Positions 55,730 to 64,000 of a stretch of DNA of 64,000 nucleotides are shown here, in pieces. Location: assembly GCA_963724135.1 (NCBI GenBank), contig CAVRTA010000005.1, positions 186,001-250,000 of the forward strand. The letters are read 5' to 3'. Under the pieces are notes generated by a model that saw only the letters and a program-made list of their open reading frames with translations, ran no database searches and was not told the DNA's origin. The position numbers and the translations under genes are program-made. The stretch is from DATLGB01 sp963724135 (GTDB taxonomy: Bacteria; Actinomycetota; Thermoleophilia; Solirubrobacterales; Solirubrobacteraceae). Position 1 is the stretch's first letter, and every line of letters begins with the position of its first letter.

Positions 55730-57100
55730 CTAGGCGGCCAAGCGAGGAGCCGCATAGTCGCTGACCCTCCTTTCGAGTGCGAGTTCGGCCTCGAAGTCGT
55801 CGGCGCTGGAATGGCTGAACATCACGCCGCGGCGAGTCACCAGGCCAATGAAGACCTCGACCAAGTTCGTGTCGAGTTGCGACCCGGCGGACTGTCTGAG
55901 CTCAATGAAGGCATCGGCAGATGACACCGGCTGGCGGTAGGTGTCACGCGCAGTCAGAACATCGTAAACGTCCGCGACGGCAATGATTTTCGAGCCGAGC
56001 GGGATCTCCTCACGTTGAAGCCCGAACGGATACCCCCGTCCATCGATGCGCTCGTGGTGATGCCGTACGATCTGCGCCACGGGGCCGTAGCCATCGATCT
56101 CCGCGATCAGATCAGCCCCAACCTCAGGGTGTCGGCGGACTATGGCGTACTCCTGTTCCGTCAGTCCGCCTTTGCCGGCGAACAGGATGGAATCGGGGAA
56201 GATGAACTTGCCGATGTCATGGAAGAGGCCCGCTGTATGAAACAACTCCTGCTCCTCAGGCGAGAGCCCAAGCTCCTTCGCCATCTCCCGCGCATACCGA
56301 GCCACCGCGGCAGAGTGACGGGCAGTCATGTGGTCGCGCAAGGCGAGGGTCTTCATCGTGGTTGAGATGAGCCCGAATTGCAGGGCGGCCAACTGGCGGT
56401 TCCGCTCTTCTACCTCGTCCTTCCGCCGAGCGGCGTTGAGCGCCATCCGCATCAGGTACTGGAAAGAGAGGGCGACAAGCGCCAAGAAAAGCAGCGCGCC
56501 GGGACCGTAGCCGATGTAGGCGAAACCGACGACCGCCGTCAGCAGGCTCGAGACGAACTCAACGGGGAAGAGCTCAAGGTAGACCGACTTGAAGGCTTCC
56601 TTGAGGCCCGGATCCCCGTCAACCAGTGCGACGTCCGCCGCGATGAGAAGGAAGTTCAGGACGTTCATCAACATCGATACCGCAACGACGACCGGGAGAA
56701 CGGCTATGTCGCTGTCCCGAAGGAGTTGTTCCCCGCCGACAAGCTGGAAGAGCGCGCACCCGACGACCGGGAAGATCGCGTGCGTCGACAGATTGGTCAG
56801 GAGGTGTGCTGCGGAGACGCGGCGCCGCACCGCGTTCTCGAGCATGGTCACGAGGCCAACGAGAACCGCCGGCCCCGGACCGGCGATGACGCTTGCGAGG
56901 ACGATGCTCATAAACGCGCCGTTGATCGCGAGACCGCGGTATTGAAGTGGGACCGGCTCGCTGATGATCGCGAAGATCAGGATGCCGACGACCACGGGGG
57001 TCGGCTGCCAGTCAGAGGCGTCCGACAGCAGCGCCGCCGCCACAATTGCGGCTAGCAAGCCTCCCACTTGGGCCGAGCGCCAAGCCGTTATACGGCTCAT
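55730..57100 (-). CDS. Membrane HD-GYP domain protein
   Basis: 456 residues. Residues 10-240 hold about seven to eight helices (VVVGILIFAIISEPVPL, AVLVGLVTMLENAVRR, GALLFLALVALSFQYLMRMAL), a MASE-like sensor. Residues 265-420 are HD-GYP: LRDHMTARHSAAVARYAREMA, GLFHDIGKFIFPDSILF and HHHERIDGRGYPFGL. HD-GYP proteins degrade cyclic di-GMP. The start is uncertain: ATG 57100 begins MSRITAWRSA; an upstream ATG at 57223 would add an Arg-rich helix. GC content is visibly lower than in most of the window. Confidence 0.85.
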   Translation of the reverse strand: MSRITAWRSAQVGGLLAAIVAAALLSDASDWQPTPVVVGILIFAIISEPVPLQYRGLAINGAFMSIVLASVIAGPGPAVLVGLVTMLENAVRRRVSAAHLLTNLSTHAIFPVVGCALFQLVGGEQLLRDSDIAVLPVVVAVSMLMNVLNFLLIAADVALVDGDPGLKEAFKSVYLELFPVEFVSSLLTAVVGFAYIGYGPGALLFLALVALSFQYLMRMALNAARRKDEVEERNRQLAALQFGLISTTMKTLALRDHMTARHSAAVARYAREMAKELGLSPEEQELFHTAGLFHDIGKFIFPDSILFAGKGGLTEQEYAIVRRHPEVGADLIAEIDGYGPVAQIVRHHHERIDGRGYPFGLQREEIPLGSKIIAVADVYDVLTARDTYRQPVSSADAFIELRQSAGSQLDTNLVEVFIGLVTRRGVMFSHSSADDFEAELALERRVSDYAAPRLAA

Positions 57101-57130
57101 CACTTGGGCCTTATCGGCAGATCCGCGGAC

Positions 57131-57153
57131 AACTTGAGCGATTTGCTCAAGTT
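57131..57153. repeat. 9-bp inverted repeat upstream of HD-GYP gene
   Basis: AACTTGAGC and GCTCAAGTT are perfect arms around GATTT, 31 bases before the preferred HD-GYP start and 60 bases before the MFS gene. It fits an operator in the divergent region. Confidence 0.55.
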
Positions 57154-57213
57154 TCTGCGCAAGCGGTCGATAGCGGCGCCGACGCCTACGGAGCCCGTAG
57201 GTAGGCTGCGGCC

Positions 57214-58446
57214 ATCCGCGCATCGCTCGCCCCGCTGAAGGTCCCGTATTTCGGGAGGCTCCTCGCGGGGTACGTCATCAACTATCTCGGCGACTTCGCG
57301 GGACTAGTCGCCTTAGCCGTCCTCGTCTACGACGAGACCCACAGCGCGCTCGCGACCACGGGGCTGTTCGTCGCGGCGCAATTTGTGCCAGCCCTCGTAG
57401 CGCCTGTACTCACAGCTCATCTTGACCGTCGGGCTCCCCGCAGGATCCTTCCTCTCCTCTACGGACTCGAGGCGGCACTATTCGCAGGACTCGCATTGCT
57501 CGCTGCGAACTTCTCGCTCGTGCTGGTCTATGCGGCGGTTCTTGTGGACGGCACGCTGATGCTCAGTGCGCGCGGCCTCTCGCGCTCGGCTATCAACATC
57601 GTGCTGAAGCCATCAGGAAAACTGCGTGAGGGTAACGGGCTCCTCAACATCGGCCTGGCGATCGCGGGCGTTCTCGGCGTCGCCACCGGCGGAGCGCTTG
57701 TCGGGGAGGTAGGTCCAGCGACGGTCCTCGCGATTGACGCTGCCTCCTTCGCGATGGTCGGTCTGATCGCGGCCACACTTCCTCACGTCGAGTGGATACA
57801 CGGGGACGAGGACACCTTGATGGCTCGGCTTCGCGGAGGCCTTGGGTGGGCGTGGTCACAGAAGACGATCCGCATGCTGATCGCGGGCGAGGCCCTAGCC
57901 ATCGTCTTCTTTACGCTCATCGTCCCTATCGAGGTCGTCTACGCCAAAGAGACGCTCAGCACGAGCGACGCGGGCTACGGTGTGTTTCTGGCGAGTTGGA
58001 GCCTCGGGCAGATCCTCGGAGGCCTCCTCTATGTGGGGATGAAGGTGCTCCCTGCCCGAGCCGCGATCCTGGTGTCCACAGCCATCATTGGAGTCGGATA
58101 CCTCGGCATCGCCGCGACAGACCAACTGTGGGTGGCGTGTGCGTTCGCTTTGGTGGGCGGCATTGGGAACGGCGTCCAATGGGTGGCGGTGTTGACGCTC
58201 GTGCAGCAGTGGACCCCCGACGGACTCCAGGCGCGTATTACTGGGCTCCTGGAATCCGCGGCTTCGTTCGCGACCGGAGCCGGGTTCATCGTGGGCGGTG
58301 TCCTTGTAGCGCTGTTCTCTCCGCCGCTCGCTTTCACCGTTGCGGGCATTGGCGCTCTGCTCATCCCGCTCGCGGCGTTACTCGCGGGCGCTGAGATCGA
58401 TGAGCCTCCGCAGATGTCCGGTGTCACCGGCTCGCCAAAAAATTGA
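57214..58446 (+). CDS. MFS transporter
   Basis: About 410 residues, twelve helices. FGRLLAGYVINYLGDFAGLVALAVLVY is helix one, typical of MFS members related to macrolide exporters. DRRAPRRILPLLYGLEA is the motif A loop, and GLLNIGLAIAGVLGVATGGALVG follows. The only ordinary in-frame start is GTG 57385, which would delete helix one. The frame is open up to a TAG at 57202, where TAGGCT stands 6 bases before ATC CGC at 57214. So the start is unresolved: a rare ATC start or a base error. Substrate unknown. Confidence 0.8.
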   Translation: MRASLAPLKVPYFGRLLAGYVINYLGDFAGLVALAVLVYDETHSALATTGLFVAAQFVPALVAPVLTAHLDRRAPRRILPLLYGLEAALFAGLALLAANFSLVLVYAAVLVDGTLMLSARGLSRSAINIVLKPSGKLREGNGLLNIGLAIAGVLGVATGGALVGEVGPATVLAIDAASFAMVGLIAATLPHVEWIHGDEDTLMARLRGGLGWAWSQKTIRMLIAGEALAIVFFTLIVPIEVVYAKETLSTSDAGYGVFLASWSLGQILGGLLYVGMKVLPARAAILVSTAIIGVGYLGIAATDQLWVACAFALVGGIGNGVQWVAVLTLVQQWTPDGLQARITGLLESAASFATGAGFIVGGVLVALFSPPLAFTVAGIGALLIPLAALLAGAEIDEPPQMSGVTGSPKN

Positions 58447-58498
58447 CCGGTGTGGATGAGGTGCAGTCGCCGACGCCTGCGCGCTGACAAGCCTGACC

Positions 58499-59875
58499 TC
58501 AGGCCAGCGTCTGGAGTGGGATCTCGACCGCGATCCTTGTGCCCGCCCCACGTGCGGACGCAATCCGCATCGACCCGCCGAGCGCACCGACTCGTTCCCG
58601 GAGCAGCGCGAGCCCGACGTGTCCCTCGGCGACGCTCCGGGACAGTTGCGACGGGTCGAACCCCAAGCCATCATCTCTCGCGGCCACGGTGACGCATCGA
58701 TTGTCCCCGAACACGTGTAGGGAGAACATCCCGGCCGATGCATGCTTGAAGGCGTTGGATATGAGCTCGCAGCCGATTTGGAGCAGGAACGGGTCGACGT
58801 CGGACTGCGGCTTCGTATCGACGCGCAACTCACACCGGACACCGTGCTCGCGGAGTCGAGCCAGCGCGTCACTCAAGCCCTCCTCGAGAGGGGTCTCTAT
58901 GCCGTGGTGCGTCACGCCATGAGCCATGAGTTCTCGGAGCCTCGTCAGCCCCGCGTTCAGGCTTCCAGCGGCGTGCGATAAGCGGGTGTTGTCGCCGCGC
59001 TCAACCTCGATGAGATCCTGGCGGGCCGCGAGTAGATCTTGGAGCGCATCGTCATGGACCGTGGCAAGAAACTCGCGCCGTGCCGCTGCGCGCGCGTCGA
59101 GGACCGCCGCAGCGGCTCGCTCGCGTGACCGCTGCTCTTCAGCCAGGTCGCGACGCATGCCCTCAGAGTGCTCCACCGCGCGGAGCTGGAGGGCCAACGT
59201 GACCTGCACGACAGCGCAGACCACAATGACGCTGCCCCCGATCGTGAAATAGGCATGAACCGCGCCAGCAATGACCAAGGCGTTCATCGCTACCCAGGGA
59301 AGCACGACTGGCTGGGCCCGCCGGACCTCGGCGCCGGCTACCGCGAGCCCGTGCGGATTCGTCACCCACACACTGGCCGCACCCGCGATGTACTGAACAG
59401 CGACGACCGCTATTGCGGTAGCCAGGAGCCCGCCCTCACCCGGAGTTGCCCAGCCCCAGCCACTGGCAGAGGCGAAGACAACCGCTCCGGCAGCGCACTG
59501 CATGGACATCGTGGCCAGGTTGACGAGGCACAGGCGCCATCCGAGATGGCCAAGAGCAGTGTCTAGCACCACGCCCACTGCCGCAATCGCAACCGCGGGG
59601 AGCGGTCCGAGAATGAGGATTGCCAGCGCGAGTGCCACGTCGTTCGGGACCATGCGAACGCCCCCGAGTCGGACGCAGCCTAGTTCGGCTACGGCAGCCA
59701 TAACTAGGAGACATGCGAGCAGCCAAGCTGGCTCCCAGTCCTCGCTGGTTGAGAGCGCTATGGACCCTCCAAGGGCTAGAAGCAGCACGATGAACGCCCG
59801 CGCGACGGGCCAGCTGAGGGTCGTCTCACTATTGCGGGGCGTTGCCTCGAACTCCGCCGAACCGGCGACGCTCAT
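58499..59875 (-). CDS. NarL-type sensor histidine kinase (HisKA_3-like)
   Basis: 458 residues. Six to eight helices cover residues 20-235 (PVARAFIVLLLALGGSIALS, VALALAILILGPLPAVAIAAVGVVLD). The dimerisation part has FLATVHDDALQDLLAARQDL with the phospho-His, and the ATP part has LQIGCELISNAFKHASAG, VAARDDGLGFDPSQL and GHVGLALLRERVGALGG. This is the LiaS/DegS-like class. Its likely partner, a NarL-type regulator, lies divergently 388 bases away. The ATG 59875 has GGAG 8 bases upstream. GC content is lower than average. Confidence 0.88.
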   Translation of the reverse strand: MSVAGSAEFEATPRNSETTLSWPVARAFIVLLLALGGSIALSTSEDWEPAWLLACLLVMAAVAELGCVRLGGVRMVPNDVALALAILILGPLPAVAIAAVGVVLDTALGHLGWRLCLVNLATMSMQCAAGAVVFASASGWGWATPGEGGLLATAIAVVAVQYIAGAASVWVTNPHGLAVAGAEVRRAQPVVLPWVAMNALVIAGAVHAYFTIGGSVIVVCAVVQVTLALQLRAVEHSEGMRRDLAEEQRSRERAAAAVLDARAAARREFLATVHDDALQDLLAARQDLIEVERGDNTRLSHAAGSLNAGLTRLRELMAHGVTHHGIETPLEEGLSDALARLREHGVRCELRVDTKPQSDVDPFLLQIGCELISNAFKHASAGMFSLHVFGDNRCVTVAARDDGLGFDPSQLSRSVAEGHVGLALLRERVGALGGSMRIASARGAGTRIAVEIPLQTLA

Positions 59876-60262
59876 ACACGCGCTCCGGCTGCGAAGGATG
59901 CGGAGAACTCGCGCCACGCGGGCGATTGCGCACCGGTATCCACCGAAAGTGAAACCGACCGAGCCATCCTTGAAAGCGGAATTCTCCGACATCCGCGGTG
60001 TCCGTGCGTCACACCTCGCCCGCAGACGCGACCACACCCAGCGCCGTCCCGAGCGTCACCCGTCCCCACCTGGACCGCGCTTGCAGCTTCCGCGCTACAT
60101 CCAAACTCGATCGCATCATTACCCCCGAGTTCCGCCGGTTTGAAGCGATCGTGAAGCCCCGCCCGTGCGCACACATCGACCGATCGGTCGATTCACGCGG
60201 CGACTGAGCTCAGCCCTTCGGCTCGTCCAGACGTTCGCCGCGGGTCTGATACAAGAACCCGC
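59876..60262. other. Divergent regulatory region, no gene seen
   Basis: The 387 bases between the kinase and the regulator contain open frames in both directions but none with a recognisable protein. It holds an 18-bp palindrome at 60175-60192 and a TACAAG box with a TG two bases upstream 7 bases before the GTG at 60263. Confidence 0.5.
60175..60192. promoter_or_regulatory. 18-bp perfect palindrome, candidate operator
   Basis: ATCGACCGA followed by TCGGTCGAT is a perfect palindrome 70 bases before the start of the NarL-type regulator. It may be bound by this regulator or a TetR-like protein. Confidence 0.5.
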
Positions 60263-60907
60263 GTGTCGGCCGGCGATGCCATCACCGTTGTTGTCGCGGA
60301 TGACCATCCGGTCTATCGCGACGGCATCGCCGGAGCGATAACCCGGGCGCCCGGGCTGGATCTGATGGCGGAGTGCAGCGACGGCGACGCAGCCCTGGAG
60401 GCGATCACGGCACAGGAGCCCATTGTCGCGGTCGTCGACTGGCTCATGCCCGGTCTGTCGACTGCACGGCTGATCGAGCGGCTGGCTGAGGGCGGCGTGC
60501 GCACTCGCGTCATCGTGCTGTCGGCGTTCGTCGAATCGGATGCCGTCAGACTCGCGTTGGAGGCGGGGGCGGCCGGCTACCTGTCGAAGGACTCGAGCAG
60601 GGAGGCGATCTGCCAGGCGATCCGGCGTGTGGCCGGTGGCCGCACCGCGCTTGACGATGCCGCCCAGGAGGCGGTTGCCCGGCATCTCCAGGCGCAGCGT
60701 GCACGCGAGCGCTCGATGCTGTCCGAGCGGGAACGGGAGGTGCTTTCGCTCCTCGCCGAAGGAGCGAGCACGCATGAGATCGCGGAGCGGTTGATCCTCG
60801 GCCAGTCGACGATCAAGACCCACCTCCGCAACCTCTACGACAAGCTCGGCGTAAAGGACCGGGCGGCCGCGGTTGCCGAGGCGATGCGGCGCGGCCTGAT
60901 CCGTTGA
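60263..60907 (+). CDS. NarL/FixJ-family response regulator
   Basis: 214 residues. Receiver: VVVADDHPVYRDGIAGAI (acidic pair), Asp in VAVVDWLMPGLS (phosphorylation), Ser in VIVLSAFVE and Lys in YLSKDSSRE. C-terminal LuxR-type HTH: LSEREREVLSLLAEGASTHEIAERLILGQSTIKTHLRNLYDKLGV. It is the expected partner of the divergent HisKA_3-like kinase. The GTG start has no ribosome-binding site, again suggesting a very short leader. Confidence 0.93.
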   Translation: MSAGDAITVVVADDHPVYRDGIAGAITRAPGLDLMAECSDGDAALEAITAQEPIVAVVDWLMPGLSTARLIERLAEGGVRTRVIVLSAFVESDAVRLALEAGAAGYLSKDSSREAICQAIRRVAGGRTALDDAAQEAVARHLQAQRARERSMLSEREREVLSLLAEGASTHEIAERLILGQSTIKTHLRNLYDKLGVKDRAAAVAEAMRRGLIR

Positions 60908-61223
60908 CGAGATCGAGCCCGGCGGCAGGGCGCGCACGCAGCCACCAGGGCAGGTAGCGCTGCGGCACGCTTCCGCCGCCGGTGCTCGATCCCGCTTCGC
61001 TTGGGCTATCGACCGGCCCAGCGTCGCCATGGATGGTGGCCGCTGACACCCGATAGCTGCATCCCCCGTAGGGATGATCGGCAAGACGAGGCGCCTCCCT
61101 CTTGCCGTCGAGTCGAGCGGTCCTCAACCGTGCTGGGCCAACTCCGGTCGGGCCGAAGCGTGCTCGATCGCTACCGCAAGCCGGCGATGAGCGAGCGAGG
61201 TAGCGGCGCTCCGGCCGCCGGCG
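60908..61223. other. Intergenic region, nothing recognised
   Basis: The 316 bases between the regulator stop and the end of the RNase J gene contain no convincing gene, RNA or strong hairpin. Short open frames here have no recognisable sequence and no start signal. Confidence 0.5.
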
Positions 61224-62894
61224 TCAGACCTCGACGACGACCGGCAGCACCATCGGGCGGCGCTTGAGGCGGTCGTAGACAAACGCGGCGAGGTCGTCGT
61301 GGAGCAACTGCTGGAGCTGGTCGATCTCGGTCATCTTCTGCTCGGCGGCACGATCGAGAGCATCCTCGACCGCGTCGCGGAACTCGTCGAGGAAGGCGTC
61401 GTTGTCGTCGGCCAGGAACGGGACGCCGCGGGCCAGCACCTCGGGAGCGACCACGGACGATCCGTCTTGGGCGGACACCGTGGCGACGACGATGAAGATG
61501 CCGTCGGCCGACAGCGTGCGTCGGTCGCGTAGCGCCACGTCGGCGACGTCGCCGATCTCGACCCCGTCGACGAAGACCATGCCGGACTGCTCGGGCTTGC
61601 CGGGACGAGCACCGGAGGCGTCGATCTCGAGGGGTGTCCCGTTCTCGAGGATGAAGATGTCTTCGGCCGGGACACCGACCGCCTGCGCGAGCTCGGCGTG
61701 CAGTCCCAGCCGGCGGTGGTCGCCGTGCATCGGCATCACGTAGCGCGGGTGCGTGAGGTTGAGCATCAGCTTGATCTCCTCCTGATAACCGTGCCCCGAC
61801 GCGTGGATCGGAGCGTCGCGCGGGGTGACCACGGTGCAGCCGATGCGGTAGAGACGGTCGACGACCTCGTTGACCGAGCGCTCGTTGCCGGGAATCGGCG
61901 TGGCGGAGAAGATGACCGTGTCGCCGCGGTGCAGCTCGACGGCGGGGTGGTCGTTGTAGGCCATCCGCCGCAGCGCGCTCAGCGGCTCGCCCTGCGAGCC
62001 CGTGGAGATGATCACGAGCTGCTCGTCGCGGAACTGGTCGATCTCGCGAGGCTGCACGAGCATGCCCTCCGGCACGTCGATGTGCCCGAGGGAGCGTCCG
62101 ATGTTGACGTTCTTGCGCATCGAGCGGCCGACCAGCGCCACCTTGCGCTCGAGGGCGGTCGCCGCGTCGACGACCTGCTGCACACGGTGGATGTTGGACG
62201 CGAAGCAGGTGACGACGACGCGCCCCTTAGCGCGCGAGAAGCTCTCGCGCAGGTGCGGCCCGACGACCGACTCGCTCAGCGACCAGCCCTCCCGGTCCGC
62301 GTTCGTGGAGTCCCCGCACAACAGCAGCAGCCCCTCGCGTCCCAGCTCCGCCAGCCGCGAAGTGTCCGCCGGCGCGCCGCCGACCGGCGTCTGGTCGAAC
62401 TTGTAGTCCCCCGTGACCAGCATCGTCCCGAGCTCGCACGTCAACGCCACGGCGCACGAGTCGGGGATCGAGTGCGTCATGTGGATGAGCTCGATCTCGA
62501 ATGGGCCTGCCGAAGCCCTCTCCCCCAGCTTGAGGACCTCGAGCTCCGCCTCACGCAGTTTGTGCTCGTCGAGCTTGGAGCGCGCCATGGCGACCGTCAG
62601 CTGCCCGCCGTAGATGACCGGGACCTTCTCCTGGCCGATCTCGCGCAGGATCCACGGCAGCGCGCCCAGGTGGTCCTCGTGCCCGTGGGTGATCACGAAC
62701 GCCTCGATGTCATCGGCGTGCTCGCGCAGGTAGGTGAAGTCGGGCAGGACGAGGTCGATGCCCAGCATCTCGGCGGTCGGGAACCGCAGCCCGAGGTCGA
62801 CGACGACGATCGCGCCGTCGTACTCGACGACGGTGAGGTTCTTGCCGATCTCGCCCAGTCCCCCGAGCGGGAGGACACGCAGGGTGCCGCTCAA
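61224..62894 (-). CDS. rnj: Ribonuclease J
   Basis: 556 residues. RVLPLGGLGEIGKNLTVVEY is the conserved N-terminus; HGHEDHLGALPW is the metallo-beta-lactamase motif; VTGDYKFDQTPVGG and LLCGDSTNADREGWS are beta-CASP motifs; GHGYQEEIKLMLNLTHPRYVMPMHGDHRRL holds the last ligands. A C-terminal domain follows. RNase J has 5'-3' exo- and endonuclease activity in mRNA and rRNA processing. The TTG start overlaps the dapA stop (TTGA); starts further upstream would extend into dapA. Confidence 0.94.
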   Translation of the reverse strand: MSGTLRVLPLGGLGEIGKNLTVVEYDGAIVVVDLGLRFPTAEMLGIDLVLPDFTYLREHADDIEAFVITHGHEDHLGALPWILREIGQEKVPVIYGGQLTVAMARSKLDEHKLREAELEVLKLGERASAGPFEIELIHMTHSIPDSCAVALTCELGTMLVTGDYKFDQTPVGGAPADTSRLAELGREGLLLLCGDSTNADREGWSLSESVVGPHLRESFSRAKGRVVVTCFASNIHRVQQVVDAATALERKVALVGRSMRKNVNIGRSLGHIDVPEGMLVQPREIDQFRDEQLVIISTGSQGEPLSALRRMAYNDHPAVELHRGDTVIFSATPIPGNERSVNEVVDRLYRIGCTVVTPRDAPIHASGHGYQEEIKLMLNLTHPRYVMPMHGDHRRLGLHAELAQAVGVPAEDIFILENGTPLEIDASGARPGKPEQSGMVFVDGVEIGDVADVALRDRRTLSADGIFIVVATVSAQDGSSVVAPEVLARGVPFLADDNDAFLDEFRDAVEDALDRAAEQKMTEIDQLQQLLHDDLAAFVYDRLKRRPMVLPVVVEV

Positions 62895-63760
62895 CTGACG
62901 GGGCTCAGGAGGTGGTGGCGTTCCAGGCAGTCGCGGATCAGCGCGCGCTCGTCCTCGTCGCACTCGACGAGCGGCAGCCGCAGACCGCCGGCGCGATGAC
63001 CGAGCATCTCCAGGGCCGCCTTCACCGGCGCCGGCGATGAGGTGATGAACATCGTCGCGTAGACGTCGTGGAGCAGCGAGTCGGCCTGGAAGAGCTCGTC
63101 GCCCGACAGCCCGAAGAGCTCCTTCATCTCCTTGCCGATGATGTGGGAGGAGACGCAGATCCCGCCGGCGCCGCCCATGTGGAGCGTGCGCGCCACGATG
63201 TCGTCGTTGCCCGCGAACACAGCCATGCCGTCGATGAGCTGGAGCTCGTCGTTGTTGGACTGCTTGACGCCGTCGATCCCGTCGATCTGCGCCAGCTCGG
63301 CCAGCAGCCGCGGCCCCATGTTGGTCGCGGTCCGGCTGGGGATGTTGTAGACGAGCACCGGCACGCCCCCGGCCGCCCGGGCGACCTCGGTGAAGTGCGC
63401 CTTGATCCCGCGCTCGTTGGGCTTGTTGTAGTACGGCGTGACGCTGAGCAGCCCGTGACAGCCGGCGGCCGCGGCGGCCTCGGTCAGATGGACGGCGTGG
63501 CGGGTGTCGTTGGAGCCGACCCCCCCGACGATCAGCGCCTCACCGGCGAACTCGTCGACCATCAGCTTGATCACGCCGAGGTGCTCCTCGTCGTTCATCG
63601 TCGCCGCCTCGCCGGTCGTGCCACACACCACGAGACCGTCCGACCCGCTGTCGAGCAGGTGCCGAGCGATCGCCACGGTCGCGGCCTCGTCCACGCTCCC
63701 GTCGTCGGCAAACGCCGTGACCATTGCGGTCAGCAGTCCCCGCAGCTCAGGCATCCGCAT
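62891..63760 (-). CDS. dapA: 4-hydroxy-tetrahydrodipicolinate synthase DapA
   Basis: 289 residues, TIM barrel. CGTTGEAATM binds pyruvate, PYYNKPNERGIKAHF is the conserved loop, the catalytic Tyr is in LVYNIPSRTATNM and the Schiff-base Lys is in IDGVKQSNND. It condenses pyruvate with aspartate semialdehyde, the entry to diaminopimelate and lysine. dapA next to rnj is common in actinobacteria. It overlaps the small upstream gene by ATGA and rnj by TTGA, making a three-gene operon. Confidence 0.96.
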   Translation of the reverse strand: MRMPELRGLLTAMVTAFADDGSVDEAATVAIARHLLDSGSDGLVVCGTTGEAATMNDEEHLGVIKLMVDEFAGEALIVGGVGSNDTRHAVHLTEAAAAAGCHGLLSVTPYYNKPNERGIKAHFTEVARAAGGVPVLVYNIPSRTATNMGPRLLAELAQIDGIDGVKQSNNDELQLIDGMAVFAGNDDIVARTLHMGGAGGICVSSHIIGKEMKELFGLSGDELFQADSLLHDVYATMFITSSPAPVKAALEMLGHRAGGLRLPLVECDEDERALIRDCLERHHLLSPVS

Positions 63761-63993
63761 CAGAGCTTACGCAGCGCATCGGTGAACCGCTTCGGGACGG
63801 CAGGGTCGTCCCCTTCCTCCCACAGCGTGACGACCAGCAGCTCGCCACGTGGGCGGTCCCAGCGACAGACGTAGACGACGTCCGGGCTCGCCTCGTCCAC
63901 GACGCGGACGGTGGCGCGTTCGCCCTCCTGAACCCGATCGGCGGCCCAGGCGTGCGCGACCCGCGAGATGATTTCCGGACGCGCGTCCAGCAC
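63760..63993 (-). CDS. Small hypothetical protein upstream of dapA
   Basis: 77 residues from a GTG (MLDARPEIISRVAHAWAADR), ending FTDALRKL. It is a mixed alpha/beta protein with VVYVCRWDRPRGELLVVTLW forming two strands. I do not recognise the family. The frame stays open to the window edge, so the real start may lie outside. The stop overlaps the dapA start (ATGA). Confidence 0.6.
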   Translation of the reverse strand: MLDARPEIISRVAHAWAADRVQEGERATVRVVDEASPDVVYVCRWDRPRGELLVVTLWEEGDDPAVPKRFTDALRKL

Positions 63994-64000
63994 CCCGCGC

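Noticed and set aside
58425..58452. CACCGG/CCGGTG inverted repeat at the end of the MFS gene as terminator
   Set aside because: The 16-base loop and 6-bp stem are weak and lie partly in coding sequence.

Overview
The window is very GC-rich, densely packed and GTG-rich, with many 4-base stop/start overlaps (GTGA, ATGA, TTGA). The gene set fits a high-GC actinobacterium: murT/gatD for lipid II amidation, a MoaX-like MoaD-MoaE fusion, the succinylase branch of diaminopimelate synthesis, 13E12-type DUF222/HNH and Rv2578c-type radical SAM proteins under Gram-positive SOS boxes, and an RNase J/dapA pair. A Thermoleophilia/Solirubrobacterales-like lineage is my best guess. No rRNA, tRNA, CRISPR array, integrase or transposase was seen.

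Layout. 1-3.4 kb: partial VapBC-type toxin-antitoxin pair, a glyoxalase, an ABC exporter pair and a TSUP permease. 3.4-6.7 kb: molybdenum cofactor block (moaD-moaE fusion divergent from moaC-moaA-moeA). 6.7-11.7 kb: CAP-domain secreted protein with an S4 RNA-binding protein, an alpha/beta hydrolase, a MobA-like nucleotidyltransferase, a thioesterase and an HNH_repeat protein. 11.7-17.6 kb: membrane glycosylation module (UPF0104, Agl23/TIGR03663-like, DUF2298) and an enolase-superfamily enzyme. 17.6-23.8 kb: secreted proteins, an ECF sigma/ogt operon, a sortilin-like beta-propeller and a lipoprotein cyclophilin. 23.8-32.5 kb: lipid kinase, murT, methyltransferase, gatD, cupredoxin, dut, hflX, dapE, dapC. 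32.5-41 kb: dapD, nuclease with lamin-tail domains, dapF, miaA, SDR, MscS channel, GT-C-like protein, radical SAM. 41-53 kb: miaB, rny, recX-recA, DUF222/HNH, thpR, cinA, rodZ-like, ftsK. 53-61 kb: two two-component systems, HD-GYP protein and MFS transporter; from about 55.4 kb this part is visibly less GC-rich. 61-64 kb: RNase J, dapA and a small protein.

Cell-wall precursor supply is a connecting theme: dapA, dapC, dapD, dapE and dapF lead to diaminopimelate, and murT/gatD amidate lipid II. recA-recX and two SOS-box genes make up a DNA-damage theme.

The most striking regulatory signal is leaderless or near-leaderless expression from TANNNT boxes placed 6-10 bases before the start codon. 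At four divergent gene pairs the two boxes share one central TA (ANNNTANNNT), giving compact two-way promoters. The most striking protein signal is a DapF whose two catalytic cysteines are replaced.

Two blocks (about 14.8-17.2 kb and 23.9-32.3 kb) carry many single-base frameshifts in otherwise well-conserved genes, with isolated ones near 20.78 and 54.37 kb. I read most of these as sequence errors, so affected genes are given as full spans and not as pseudogenes.
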